The notes under the pieces: generated by a model
Told to the model about the DNA's origin: nothing
Database searches by the model: none
The model's input: the letters and a program-made list of their open reading frames with translations, nothing else
Assembly: GCA_028279885.1 (NCBI GenBank)
Contig: JANQMX010000079.1
Coordinates: forward strand, 1-64,000
Reading direction: 5' to 3'
Length of the DNA: 64,000 nt
Origin: Rhodovibrionaceae bacterium
Lineage (GTDB): Bacteria > Pseudomonadota > Alphaproteobacteria > Kiloniellales > DSM-21159
Shown: positions 51,032 to 60,057 of the stretch, piece by piece
How the letters are laid out: every line of letters begins with the position of its first letter
Position numbering within the stretch: position 1 is the stretch's first letter
Program-made: the position numbers and the translations under genes

Positions 51032-52765
51032 CTAGAGGGTCTCCAGCTTGTTGAGAACGCGGAAGTAGAGCACGTCGAGTGGCTGGTAGTAGGTCTCAAC
51101 AGCCCAGAGAACGGCGGCAATGGCAGCGGCAATGCCAAGCAGCAGGGCGACCCTCGTCAGCCATCGTCTGCGCTTATCGGCGCGGTTGGCGATGTAGGGA
51201 AGCGCGACCAGCGGCGCCATGCCCGTCAACTGAGCGAGTTCGACGGCCGAATGGACGCTGTTGTCGAAGAGCTCGGCGAGAACGACGGCGGCGCCGCCGA
51301 AGAGACCGGCAAGCAGTACACCAAGAGCCAAGATAAGGGGGCGATTCGGGCGCACCGGCTCGGTCGGAGCCAAGGGGGGCTCAATGAGACTGAAGCGCTC
51401 GCCCTTCCGCTCAGCCTCGACAGATTCCGCAAGTTCGGCTTCGAGCTGCTTGGACTTGACCTCCTGGTGCTTGAGGTAGGTGTTCTCGTAATTGCGGGTC
51501 AAAAGGGTGTACTCGCGCTCGACCTCTGGAATGGCGGCAATGCACGCTTCCAGCTCAGCCTGGCGGGCTTTCAATTGCTCCTTCTGGCCGGCAAAAGAAG
51601 CGATCTCCTGGGCGATGGTCTCGAGCTGAGCCGCGAGGGTGATGTAGGCCGGATTGTCGGCTTCCTGCTCGTCCGCCGGTTGGTTCCTGGCACGAGCCAA
51701 GTCGTCTTCGAGTTGGTCCCGCTGACGCAAGAGGCCCTTCATCTCAGGATGGTCGTCGGTCATGCGTTTCTTGGCTTCGATGATCTCGGCATCGAGAGCG
51801 TTGATCTCGCGGCGAACGTCAGTAGCTGAGAGGCTCGCGCCAGCGGCGCTCAAGGCAGCGATCTCGCGCTCGGCAGCCCGGACGTCGGGATGGTCGGTGC
51901 CATAGCGGCCGAGTAGGCGGGCACGCTCGCTGCGCAGCTGCTTGAGTTGCAGGTCGGGGGGCAGAAAGCGGGGGTCGAGCTCAGCGCGCGGATCCATGCG
52001 ATCTACCTGGGAGAGGCGGGCGCGCAGGGAAATCTGCTGTTCGCTGAGCGTTTGCTCGCGGCGCTCTACCTCGAAGAGCTCCAGTTCATTCCGGTCCAGG
52101 AGACGCAGGTTGAAGGCCCGCTGCTCGGGCAACGAACAGGAATACTGGCGTTTGAAGACCGCGAGCCTGGCCTCGAGGTCGGCGAGCTCACGGTTGAGAC
52201 GCTCCGCCTCCTGCTCAAGAAAGTCGGTTGTTTGGGCGGTACGCTCGCGCCGGTCACGCAGGTTCTCACCGAGATAGAGTGACACCAGCTCGTTGGCGAT
52301 CTGCTGCGCGCGGCGGGGACTGGCGTGGTCGAAGGAGAGCTGGAAGGCGATGGTCGCCTTGGTCGGCAGGCCTCGTCTCGGGTCAATGATATCGGCGGAA
52401 ATCAGCTCCATGGCGACCTGTTCCCGCAGGGTATCAACCACCTCGGTGATGGGCTCGGTCCGCCGTGCCTCGGGATAGAGGTCGTACTTGTTTATGATCT
52501 CGATGAGGTTCTGGGTGGTCATGACCCGCTGGGTTATGACCTGAACCCGTTGATCGGCCGCCGCCCCGATGGTCGAGATCACGAAGTCGCGCGGAATGTC
52601 CGGTTCTTCGATGAGGATGGTCGCGGCAGAGCGGAATGTCGGCGGCCAGACAAAGGCCGCGACGACCGCAAGCAGAATAGCCACGCTCGCTGGAATGAGA
52701 AAATGCCAGCGGCGTCGCGCCAAGAGCGCCAAGTAGTCCTTGGGCGATGAAAGCGCGTCGAACAT
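51032..52765 (-). CDS. Wzz/GumC-type polysaccharide co-polymerase (EPS chain-length determinant)
   Basis: This 577-residue inner-membrane protein has a Wzz domain at the start (ALLARRRWHFLIPASVAILLAVVAAFVWPPTFRSAATILIEEP), a long coiled coil from about 150 to 430 with GTDHPDVRAAEREIAAL, and a GNVR-like segment EREYTLLTRNYENTYLKHQEVKSKQLEAELAESVEAERKGERFSLIEPP. A second TM region follows near 475-500, then a cytosolic end and a third TM. It has no C-terminal kinase; that is the separate gene downstream. AGAGGGGAGCC precedes the ATG. It appears to be the first gene of this run. Confidence 0.92.
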   Translation of the reverse strand: MFDALSSPKDYLALLARRRWHFLIPASVAILLAVVAAFVWPPTFRSAATILIEEPDIPRDFVISTIGAAADQRVQVITQRVMTTQNLIEIINKYDLYPEARRTEPITEVVDTLREQVAMELISADIIDPRRGLPTKATIAFQLSFDHASPRRAQQIANELVSLYLGENLRDRRERTAQTTDFLEQEAERLNRELADLEARLAVFKRQYSCSLPEQRAFNLRLLDRNELELFEVERREQTLSEQQISLRARLSQVDRMDPRAELDPRFLPPDLQLKQLRSERARLLGRYGTDHPDVRAAEREIAALSAAGASLSATDVRREINALDAEIIEAKKRMTDDHPEMKGLLRQRDQLEDDLARARNQPADEQEADNPAYITLAAQLETIAQEIASFAGQKEQLKARQAELEACIAAIPEVEREYTLLTRNYENTYLKHQEVKSKQLEAELAESVEAERKGERFSLIEPPLAPTEPVRPNRPLILALGVLLAGLFGGAAVVLAELFDNSVHSAVELAQLTGMAPLVALPYIANRADKRRRWLTRVALLLGIAAAIAAVLWAVETYYQPLDVLYFRVLNKLETL

Positions 52766-53085
52766 GGCTCCCCTCTGCTGCAGGAATAGCCTCGAAACGA
52801 AACCGGGAAACGTCGCTCGAAATCAAAATTGCCGCAAAAACTCGCCAAGCCAAGGGGCAAGAGTGAGGCAAGATTTCCGAAGGCTCTCGCTCTTCGGTGA
52901 GCCGTCCGGGCGGCGGCCTGTCTATACCCCTTAACGGCTAAGCTATTCTAATGTCCGAGAAAAATTGAGGGCTTTGCTGCGCTTCGGCTGGGGCTTGGCG
53001 ATCTGGCGGGTGGATCGCTTGCGCCGTTTTGGTGCGGCCCTATAGTTGCCGTCGTTGCAACACGCCAGCTGAGGTCACTTCGCCC
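52766..53085. other. Divergent intergenic region, no gene seen
   Basis: About 320 bp separate the Wzz-like gene (minus) from the secreted cupin (plus). It should hold promoters for both. A weak TGGC...TTTGC on the minus strand near 52834-52847 has GG and GC nine bases apart, one short of a true RpoN site. No clear operator or RNA gene was found. Confidence 0.5.
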
Positions 53086-53586
53086 ATGTCCACACGTGTT
53101 CCGCCGTCCGTCGCCGCCGTCGCAGCCTGCTGTCTCGCCACCGGTCTTGCGCCCGGCAGCGCCACTGCCGGCCCCGAAATCATCGGCCAGCCTGGCGGAG
53201 AGGACATCGTGACCGTCCGGGTCGGCGAGGCGGAGGACTCCCTGCAGGAGTTGCCGATCTTTCCCGGAATCTCCGGTAACACAGCCGGCTCCAAAGGCAT
53301 CTCTATGCTGCGTGTGGTCATCCCACCTGGTGCGCAGGCAAAAGCCCATATCCATCGCGGATACGAGACGGCCATCTATTTGATGCAGGGGCGGGTGCTG
53401 ACCCGCTATGGCGAGGGCTTGGCCAAAAGCGTCGTTAACGAGGCTGGCGACTTCATCTATATCCCCGCCGACGTACCGCACCGCCCGGAGAATCTGAGTC
53501 TGACGGAACCTGCCATCGCCATCGTCGCCCGCACGGACCCGAACGAGCAGGAGAGCGTCGAGCTTTACGAGGTGCCGGGCGAGTAA
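53086..53586 (+). CDS. Secreted cupin domain protein
   Basis: This 166-residue protein has an N-terminal hydrophobic leader (VAAVAACCLATGLAPGSATA). The cupin follows: MLRVVIPPGAQAKAHIHRGYETAIYLMQGRVLTRYGEGL with metal His/Glu ligands and a second motif FIYIPADVPHRPENLSLTEPAIAIV. Length fits a single-barrel cupin. A leader cysteine pair is present but no clear lipobox. It is alone, divergent from the EPS genes. No specific reaction can be assigned. Confidence 0.8.
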   Translation: MSTRVPPSVAAVAACCLATGLAPGSATAGPEIIGQPGGEDIVTVRVGEAEDSLQELPIFPGISGNTAGSKGISMLRVVIPPGAQAKAHIHRGYETAIYLMQGRVLTRYGEGLAKSVVNEAGDFIYIPADVPHRPENLSLTEPAIAIVARTDPNEQESVELYEVPGE

Positions 53587-53683
53587 GGGTGGCAAGTCCA
53601 GGGTGCCTAACGGAAGAGGGGCAGGCCTGCGGCCCACCCCACCCCGACGGTCGTCTGTGCGCGTTGTCGCGTAGGCTGACGGT

Positions 53684-55372
53684 TCAAGCCGCGCGAACGT
53701 TTCCGAGGAAATCGGAAACGCTATTGCGCATCCGCTCGGCCCGGTTAGACAGCTTCTGAGCGACGCTCAACACATGTTGAGAAGACTCTTCTGTCTGCGC
53801 TGCGCCCTCGCTGACGTTGCTTATGTTTCGCACGACCTCCACGGTGCCCTCGGCGGCCTGCTGAATGCTCTGGGAGATCTCGTCGGTGGCCGTGGATTGC
53901 TCCTCCATGGCCGCGGCGATTGAGGCTGATGCCTCGTTCACTTGGCGTATGGCCTCGGCAACCGATTCCATGGCAGAGACCGTGACTCCAGTTTGACCCT
54001 GGATTTCTGAGATCTGAGAGCGGATTTCGTCGGTCGCCTTGGCGGTTTGCGTTGCCAGGGTCTTGACCTCGCTGGCGACGACCGCGAAGCCCTTGCCGGC
54101 ATCGCCGGCACGCGCCGCTTCGATGGTGGCGTTGAGGGCCAGCAAGTTGGTCTGCTCGGCGATCGCGGTGATCATCTCCACGACCTGGCCGACCTTGTCG
54201 GCGGCAGCGGCCAATGTATTGATCTGGCCTGTGGCGTCTGCGGCGTTGGAGGCAGCGCTGGCTGCATCGTTGCTGGCGCGTTGGATCTGGGAAGATATCT
54301 CCCGGATCGAGTTGGTCAGCTCCTCCGTAGCGGCCGACACGTTCTGCACGTTGGCGCCGGCCTGCTCGGCGGCTGTGGCCACGCTGCCGGATTGTACGGT
54401 GGTCGCTTGCGCGACACCGGACATCGACTGCGAGGTCGCCTCCATCTCCGATGCGGAGGTAGAGAGCACCTCCAGCACTTCGCTGGCTTCGCTGTCGAAC
54501 TCCGCCGCCAATTCCTCGATTTTGCGGGCTCGGGCAGCCTGGCGCTCGCGTTCGGCATCCTGCTCTGTGGCCAGCTCTTCGGCGCGCTGGCCGTTGGTGC
54601 GAAACGTGGTCAAGGCCTCGTTCATGACGCCGATCTCGTCCCGGCGGGATGTCTCGAGCAGGGACACGCTCCAGTCCTTCTCAGCGAGCCGGTCGGTGAT
54701 TCCTGCCAGCGCACCGAGCGGCACACCAACCGTTCGGGTCAGCAGCCATCCGATCCCGAAGGCACTTCCGATCATGATCACCGAAGCGGTGACCAGAAAG
54801 ATGAGGGAGCTGCTCAGCAGGGACTGTTCATGAGCCGACAGATCCGCGACGACTTTATGCGCGAAGTCTGCCATGTCGGCGAAGCGCAGCCTGATTTGAT
54901 CACCGACTGCGGCGCGCTCAGGCGATACTTCCATGGCACGGGCGAGGTCGACCGTTGCTGGACGCAGCATGTGTTGGAGCTGCGTGCCGGCGAAGGCATT
55001 CTGCCAACTCGCGACTGCAGCGGCGGTCGCCGTCGATGCGTCCCGGAACTCGGGGGTCGCGGCTATGTCGGCGGCTTCAATGTCGGCGAACAATGTGCCC
55101 ACATCCGCAACCGCGGTTTCGAACGCTTCGACGAATTGCAGGTCGCCGGAGAGGATCAGCGAACGGATGGCGCCTTCTGCCCTAAGCTGGGCGGCCTTCG
55201 CCTCGGCGATCATCTCCAGCAGGGCATCTGCCTTTGCGGTATGGCGAACAGCCGCATCGATCGACCGCAGGTTCATGAACACGGCGGTGCAGGCGATGAT
55301 GTTGATCAGCAGCAGCACGCCGAAAGCCAGGGCGAATTTGCGCCCTGCGCGCAAGTTATTGAACTGATTCAT
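53684..55372 (-). CDS. Methyl-accepting chemotaxis protein
   Basis: This 562-residue chemoreceptor has TM1 near residues 15-34, a four-helix-type periplasmic domain (about 35-190), TM2 around 195-220 and HAMP. A long signalling domain carries the hairpin tip [37 protein letters not shown]. The C-terminal end [13 protein letters not shown] is typical of alphaproteobacterial receptors. There is no CheR-binding pentapeptide. ATG 55372 fits the start of the TM1 pattern. It lies 4 bp after the gene for a periplasmic cache-like protein, its likely sensory partner. Confidence 0.95.
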   Translation of the reverse strand: MNQFNNLRAGRKFALAFGVLLLINIIACTAVFMNLRSIDAAVRHTAKADALLEMIAEAKAAQLRAEGAIRSLILSGDLQFVEAFETAVADVGTLFADIEAADIAATPEFRDASTATAAAVASWQNAFAGTQLQHMLRPATVDLARAMEVSPERAAVGDQIRLRFADMADFAHKVVADLSAHEQSLLSSSLIFLVTASVIMIGSAFGIGWLLTRTVGVPLGALAGITDRLAEKDWSVSLLETSRRDEIGVMNEALTTFRTNGQRAEELATEQDAERERQAARARKIEELAAEFDSEASEVLEVLSTSASEMEATSQSMSGVAQATTVQSGSVATAAEQAGANVQNVSAATEELTNSIREISSQIQRASNDAASAASNAADATGQINTLAAAADKVGQVVEMITAIAEQTNLLALNATIEAARAGDAGKGFAVVASEVKTLATQTAKATDEIRSQISEIQGQTGVTVSAMESVAEAIRQVNEASASIAAAMEEQSTATDEISQSIQQAAEGTVEVVRNISNVSEGAAQTEESSQHVLSVAQKLSNRAERMRNSVSDFLGNVRAA

Positions 55373-55376
55373 GGCT

Positions 55377-56003
55377 TTAGCCTTCCAGCCCAGTAGCGGC
55401 ATGGCGGCGGGCGAGCTCGGTGAGATTGACCTCGAAGGTTGCAGCGCCGATAGGGTTGCCATCCCGGTCGATGGTCGTGTTGACCTGGACCACCCAGACG
55501 CCGATGTCGTCGCGGAACTCCGGCTCGTCGATGAAGACCGAACCGGCGCCACGATCGTAGGTCTCCTGAAACTTGGCTTCGTCGCCCTGCCAGAAATCGG
55601 AGGAGATATTGCTCTGGCCGACGTTCAGGCCGTCGTCGTCCATAACGAAGATCTCCGAATAAAGACCGATGGATTGAGCCTGAACTCGGGTCAGGTAGGT
55701 GGAGGTTGGGTTCGAAAGAACGGCCGAGATCAGTGGCTGTTTGTCGCTCTCGCGTTCTTTTCGCCATTGATCGTCCAGATCGTCGATCCGGCTCTGGGTG
55801 AGATCGGCGTACTGCTGGTTCCGAGCCAGCACGGTATACTCGACGATCGGCTCGCCGAGGATGCGGGCAATGTCCGCCAGCACGGCAGTCTCGACCGCTT
55901 GGCGCCAATCGGACGGCGGGCTAGCATCCGCGGCCGAGCTTGCGTTGGGCAAGCAAAGGGCCGCTCCGGCTGCCATGAGCCAAAAAGTCTTTAGTTTAAG
56001 CAT
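55377..56003 (-). CDS. Exported cache-like sensory protein, partner of the MCP
   Basis: This 208-residue periplasmic protein has a signal peptide ([15 protein letters not shown]). The domain that follows resembles a cache/PDC sensor: [74 protein letters not shown] and [29 protein letters not shown]. Lacking membrane or signalling segments, it probably binds ligand in the periplasm and docks onto the MCP encoded 4 bp downstream. ATG 56003 has AGGTC upstream. The ligand is unknown. Confidence 0.78.
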   Translation of the reverse strand: MLKLKTFWLMAAGAALCLPNASSAADASPPSDWRQAVETAVLADIARILGEPIVEYTVLARNQQYADLTQSRIDDLDDQWRKERESDKQPLISAVLSNPTSTYLTRVQAQSIGLYSEIFVMDDDGLNVGQSNISSDFWQGDEAKFQETYDRGAGSVFIDEPEFRDDIGVWVVQVNTTIDRDGNPIGAATFEVNLTELARRHAATGLEG

Positions 56004-56316
56004 GTTATGACCTGCCGATTGTTGGGTTATATGCATTGCCACAGCTGCTCAAAACGACGATGCAGCTGATGCGGACACATCGCGAATGTGGCTACTAGCC
56101 GTTAATATTAAGTTGCTTATATAATTCTCTCATAAGTTGTGATGGGTGAATGCCTCCCTGTCTGCTCCATGCGGCTGAAGTTCTTCGGAGCAGTCGGCAG
56201 GGCCTCGGTGGTTTCGGCGTAAGGGAGTGGTCGGGTATTGGTCTTTGTGGCGCACCAGAAGACGGAGAGTGACGAAGCGCCCCACACCAGCCGAGAGCCA
56301 GTGACGAAGGGTCGGA
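56004..56316. other. Intergenic region, no gene seen
   Basis: About 310 bp upstream of the cache-MCP operon, with an AT-rich patch around 56100-56140 that is a good place for its promoter. No gene, RNA or repeat was recognised. Confidence 0.5.
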
Positions 56317-56463
56317 CTAAATCAGCTGGAAGTTGTCTTGGCCGAGGTTGAAGGTGTTTTTGATCATGATGCTGCAGGCGCTCTCGATCCCAACCAGCCA
56401 GCCCTCGCCGGTCTCAGTGACGCCGAGATCCTGAAACAGGATACCGTAGCCCTCCAGCACCAT
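56317..56463 (-). CDS. Possible small protein (48 aa)
   Basis: This minus-strand frame from ATG 56463 has a good ribosome site (CCAAGGAGACACC) 7 bp before it. The product begins MVLEGYGILFQDLGVTETGEG and continues with a Cys-containing hydrophobic patch (IESACSIMIKNTF). No family is recognised. A longer in-frame start at 56511 has no ribosome site. It lies in the gap between the cache-like gene and the siderophore regulator, where nothing else was found from 56004 to 56316. Confidence 0.5.
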   Translation of the reverse strand: MVLEGYGILFQDLGVTETGEGWLVGIESACSIMIKNTFNLGQDNFQLI

Positions 56464-56624
56464 GGTGTCTCCTTGGCCGGAGATGCAGATGAAGACGAAG
56501 CTTCGTGGCATGTGGCTTACGCTGATGAGAAAAGTCAGTGTCGTGTCATGAGAGATTAGCCCTCTGCGGCGGGCACCCATGCAGAGCCCTTAGGTCGGTG
56601 ACCGCCTGATGATTGATTTGCGAA

Positions 56625-56639
56625 TGAGTATTATTATCA
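56625..56639. promoter_or_regulatory. Fur-type box upstream of the siderophore operon
   Basis: TGAGTAT-T-ATTATCA fits the 7-1-7 Fur core TGATAAT-N-ATTATCA with two mismatches in the left half and a perfect right half. It lies just before the AraC regulator of the siderophore-uptake genes, as expected for iron control. Confidence 0.65.
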
Positions 56640-56670
56640 TATGATCGATCTGTTCGATGCGGAAGGCAGG

Positions 56671-57756
56671 ATGAAGAGGTCATTGATGCGTGACGATCAG
56701 GGGGCTGCTCTCCCGGAGGGTGGCTTGTCTAAGGAGGGGGCCAGACAGGGCCAGGTAGGCCGCATCGGGCCTCACCCCGTGTGCGCCGATTTTGAGCACC
56801 CGGCAGACATCACGCTGCGTAAGATCGGGCGACTTTCCCGCGTCTTGCCTGTCGCTGCGCCAAGGGTCAGGCTTTCCCACCAACTTCCGGTGTTCGCGAC
56901 CGGTGCGCTCAAGGCCACAGAGCTGTCCCGCGGTATGCTTGTCCTCTGCGCCCAGATGCGCGGCGTAAGACAGATCACGGCGGACACGCACGCAGTTCCG
57001 GGTCTGTCGATCGAGGCCCGTTTGCAGGGCCGATCGTTTTCGCGTGAAGCCATGCCGCCCTATCGCACCGCACGCATCGAGAGCGGCACGATCTCGATCA
57101 ACGGCTTTCCCTCCGAAAGCCATTGGACAGTCGAGATGCCCGCGCAAAAGACCTTCGATGCCGTCTCCGTTTGCTATCCGCCGTCTTTTCTCGACGCATT
57201 GAGCGATACCGACGGGGAGCTGGCTGCCCGTGCCAAAAAGCTGGTGGCGGACCAAATCTGCCACCGGGATGTGGTGAGTTTTTCGCGCCGTTTGCCTTTC
57301 GTGAAGCTGCAACAGCTTTGTCTGCACGGCAGATCGGGAAGCACGTTGCGGGCGGAAGCGATTGTGTTGGAGCTCTTGGCCGACACCGTCGAGGCGCTGG
57401 GAGAGCGGCAGACCGAAACGACGGAAGCCCAGACGCTTGTCGAGCAGGTTTGCAAGACCATCGAGGCGCGGCTGTCCAGCCCGCCCAAGCTCGCGCAGCT
57501 AGCCCAGCTTTTCCGGGTCTCGGAAACGCGGCTCAAACGCAGCTTTTCGGAACAGACCGGTCAACCGATCAGCAGCTACATCTTCCAGCGCCGGATGGAA
57601 GCGGCTTGGGCGCTGGTCACGATGGGCCTGCCGTTGGCGCAGGTGGCTGACGAGGTTGGCTATGCCAATCCCGAGGCCTTCTCCAGGGCCTTTAGGCGTC
57701 ACTACGGCCGATGCCCCAGCGCTGCTCGTGCAATGCAGGCGCGCAATGCTCGGTAA
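56671..57756 (+). CDS. AraC family regulator of siderophore uptake (PchR-like)
   Basis: This ~361-residue regulator has a C-terminal double HTH of the AraC type: LAQLFRVSETRLKRSFSEQTGQPISSYIFQRRMEAAWALV, then VADEVGYANPEAFSRAFRRHYGRCPSAAR. The N-terminal part would bind the ferric siderophore, as in PchR. ATG 56671 is favoured by GGAAGGCAGG upstream and because the earlier ATG 56641 abuts the Fur-type box. It precedes a TonB receptor and transport genes on the same strand. Confidence 0.9.
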   Translation: MKRSLMRDDQGAALPEGGLSKEGARQGQVGRIGPHPVCADFEHPADITLRKIGRLSRVLPVAAPRVRLSHQLPVFATGALKATELSRGMLVLCAQMRGVRQITADTHAVPGLSIEARLQGRSFSREAMPPYRTARIESGTISINGFPSESHWTVEMPAQKTFDAVSVCYPPSFLDALSDTDGELAARAKKLVADQICHRDVVSFSRRLPFVKLQQLCLHGRSGSTLRAEAIVLELLADTVEALGERQTETTEAQTLVEQVCKTIEARLSSPPKLAQLAQLFRVSETRLKRSFSEQTGQPISSYIFQRRMEAAWALVTMGLPLAQVADEVGYANPEAFSRAFRRHYGRCPSAARAMQARNAR

Positions 57757-57894
57757 GGGTGCGCCGATCGTCGTGCGCCGGCGCAAGTGGCCTGAACGGA
57801 CAGGTGAAGAGTCCGAACGGATCGGTCGCAAGGCTGGATCTCATCTGCGAACCGTTCTCAATAACTCCAACGCAATTGGGCTTTGGGGTTTTCG

Positions 57895-60057
57895 ATGTCG
57901 GTTCGTTCGGTTTCTGCGTGTTTTCAGTTTCAGTTTCGCGGCGTCCTGCTGGTGCTGATAGCCGCTGCCGCCATGCCGGCCTCGGCCCAGCAGCAAGAAC
58001 CTTTCCAGCTCGACCCCATCGTCGTTCAGGGCGAGCGCAAGGAGCGCTCGCTTCGCGATACGCGCAGTAGCGTGACGGTGTTCCAGACCGAGGACCTGGA
58101 TCGCAGGACCGGGCAAGACATCAACGAAATCGTCAACGGCACACCAAACGTCAACGTCCGCAGCCAAAGCGAGATTCCGAACATCCGCGGCATTGAAGGC
58201 GGCGGTCCGGGCGGCATTGCCAACACGGCATTGAGCGGAACCCTGCCGCGCGTTGCTTTGATCATCGACGACGTGGCACGCCCTGCCGCGCTGCCGAACT
58301 CCGACGCCTCCAGCCTGTGGGATGTGGAGCAAGTTGAAGTGCTGAGGGGGCCGCAGACCACGCTGCGCGGCCGCGCGACGATCGGCGGTGCGATCGTCGT
58401 CAAGACGTTCGACCCGAGCTTCGAGCCGGAAGTCGCCGCTCAGTCCATCGTCGAGATCGACGAGTTTCACGGTCCGACACAGATTTACAATGGCATGGTG
58501 TCAGGTGGGCTGATTCCGGACCGCCTGGCCATGCGCGGCACCTTCGAGCACCAGACGGGAGATGACCCGCGCGAGATCGTCAATGCACCCGACGGCCGCG
58601 ACGACGATATCTTGACCGAGTTCCAGCAGACCCGCGCCCGGCTCAAGCTGCTGATCACGCCGCAAGGGGAAGAGGGGCCCTGGCGCATCCTGGGCACCGG
58701 CGAGTTTCAAAAGGGTCAGACGCCCCAAACGCGCGCCACGGTTCAGAGCCAAGGCTTCACCGCGGGCGGCCAGCGCGATTTCGACGACCGCGAAGTCGAC
58801 TACACGACGGGGGGCTTGCGTTTGTTCGATACGGAAGCTGGCACGGGTGCCCTCGACGTCAGCTATGCCGTTTCGGAAGATGTGCGTTTGCGATCGATCA
58901 GCAGCTATTCCGCGACCGACTACAAGAGCCGGGAGGAGCAGCCACAGAGCTTCTTCTTCGATTTCGAGGAAGCGGTCGCCAACCAGGATTTTCTGCTGGA
59001 GTTCGGCGAGGACAGCAGCTTCATGAGCGGTCTGGTCGGCGCGACCTATACTCATCGAAGCCAGGACGTTCACATCGACAACGTGGTGCCCCCGGTTTTG
59101 CCGCCCGGCGTGGCTGTTCTGACCGCGGACGGCGTTACCGACACGGCCTCGGTCTTCACCGACCTCCGGCTCGGACTGACCGACCGTGTGGATCTGCTGC
59201 TGGGCGGGCGCGTGCTCTGGAACCGGGATCAGCGCGATACCTTCTCCAGCCTTACCTCCGTGCCGCCGTTCAATACCCCCGTCAGCGATACCAAGTTCGA
59301 CGAAAGCGAGATCGTGCTGCTGCCTTCGCTTGGTGTGACCTATGAGGTGACTGAGACCCAAACGGTGCTGGCCAGCGCACGGCGCGGTTGGAACGCGGGC
59401 GGAGCGTCCGTCAACTTTTTCACCGGTGAGCCCTTCGAGTTCGACTCAGAGACGGTCTGGACTATGGAGACAGGCTATCGCTTCGAGTCTCTGGACGGTC
59501 GCTACAGTTTCGCCGCGACCGGCTTCTATAACTTCTACGACGACCCGCAGTTCTTCCTGGAGACCGTTCCCGGCGACCGATTCAGCATCGAGGTGGTCAA
59601 CCTCCCCAAAGGCGAGACTTATGGACTCGAACTCGAGGGCCGCGCCGCCCTGACGCGGGAGCTGACCGCTCAAGTGGGTATAGGCCTCCTGGAAACGAAG
59701 ATCACCGAATCGACGGATGCCAACGAGGATCTGGAAGGCAATCAGTTTGGCAAGGACCCGGGAGCCACGGTCACCGCTGGCATCGTTTGGCGCCCCGACT
59801 TCGTTCCAGGTCTCAGCCTGGACGGTCGGGTGACCTACATCGGGGAGTCCTTCAATGACTTCAACAACGAAAGCAACGAGAAGATCGGTGACTACACGCT
59901 GGTCGATGTCGGTGTCAGCTATTTCTATGGGCCCGTCGAGGGGCGCCTGTTCCTCAACAACATCTTCGACGAAACCGGCCTGACCACCCGTGTCGGCAAC
60001 TTCGCCGCCGTCACACCGCCGCGCACCTTCGGCGCTGCTCTGACGGTGAGATTCTAG
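57895..60057 (+). CDS. TonB-dependent receptor for a ferric siderophore
   Basis: This ~720-residue outer-membrane receptor has a signal peptide ending MPASAQ and a TonB-box-like LDPIVVQG. The plug domain is RDTRSSVTVFQTEDLDRRTGQDINEIVNGTPNVNVR, with VEVLRGPQTTLRGRATIGGAIVVKT. A 22-strand barrel follows, ending VTPPRTFGAALTVRF with the terminal Phe that guides assembly. No N-terminal signalling extension is present. ATG 57895 is used; TTG 57883 is possible. The MFS gene starts one base after its stop. Ligand unknown; the context says siderophore. Confidence 0.95.
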   Translation: MSVRSVSACFQFQFRGVLLVLIAAAAMPASAQQQEPFQLDPIVVQGERKERSLRDTRSSVTVFQTEDLDRRTGQDINEIVNGTPNVNVRSQSEIPNIRGIEGGGPGGIANTALSGTLPRVALIIDDVARPAALPNSDASSLWDVEQVEVLRGPQTTLRGRATIGGAIVVKTFDPSFEPEVAAQSIVEIDEFHGPTQIYNGMVSGGLIPDRLAMRGTFEHQTGDDPREIVNAPDGRDDDILTEFQQTRARLKLLITPQGEEGPWRILGTGEFQKGQTPQTRATVQSQGFTAGGQRDFDDREVDYTTGGLRLFDTEAGTGALDVSYAVSEDVRLRSISSYSATDYKSREEQPQSFFFDFEEAVANQDFLLEFGEDSSFMSGLVGATYTHRSQDVHIDNVVPPVLPPGVAVLTADGVTDTASVFTDLRLGLTDRVDLLLGGRVLWNRDQRDTFSSLTSVPPFNTPVSDTKFDESEIVLLPSLGVTYEVTETQTVLASARRGWNAGGASVNFFTGEPFEFDSETVWTMETGYRFESLDGRYSFAATGFYNFYDDPQFFLETVPGDRFSIEVVNLPKGETYGLELEGRAALTRELTAQVGIGLLETKITESTDANEDLEGNQFGKDPGATVTAGIVWRPDFVPGLSLDGRVTYIGESFNDFNNESNEKIGDYTLVDVGVSYFYGPVEGRLFLNNIFDETGLTTRVGNFAAVTPPRTFGAALTVRF

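Noticed and set aside
52834-52847. Sigma-54-like TGGC...TTTGC before the Wzz-like gene
   Set aside because: GG and GC are nine bases apart, not ten, so RpoN recognition would be poor.
57774-57785. TGCGCCGGCGCA palindrome after the AraC gene
   Set aside because: A short GC palindrome without T-run or spacing; expected by chance at this GC content.
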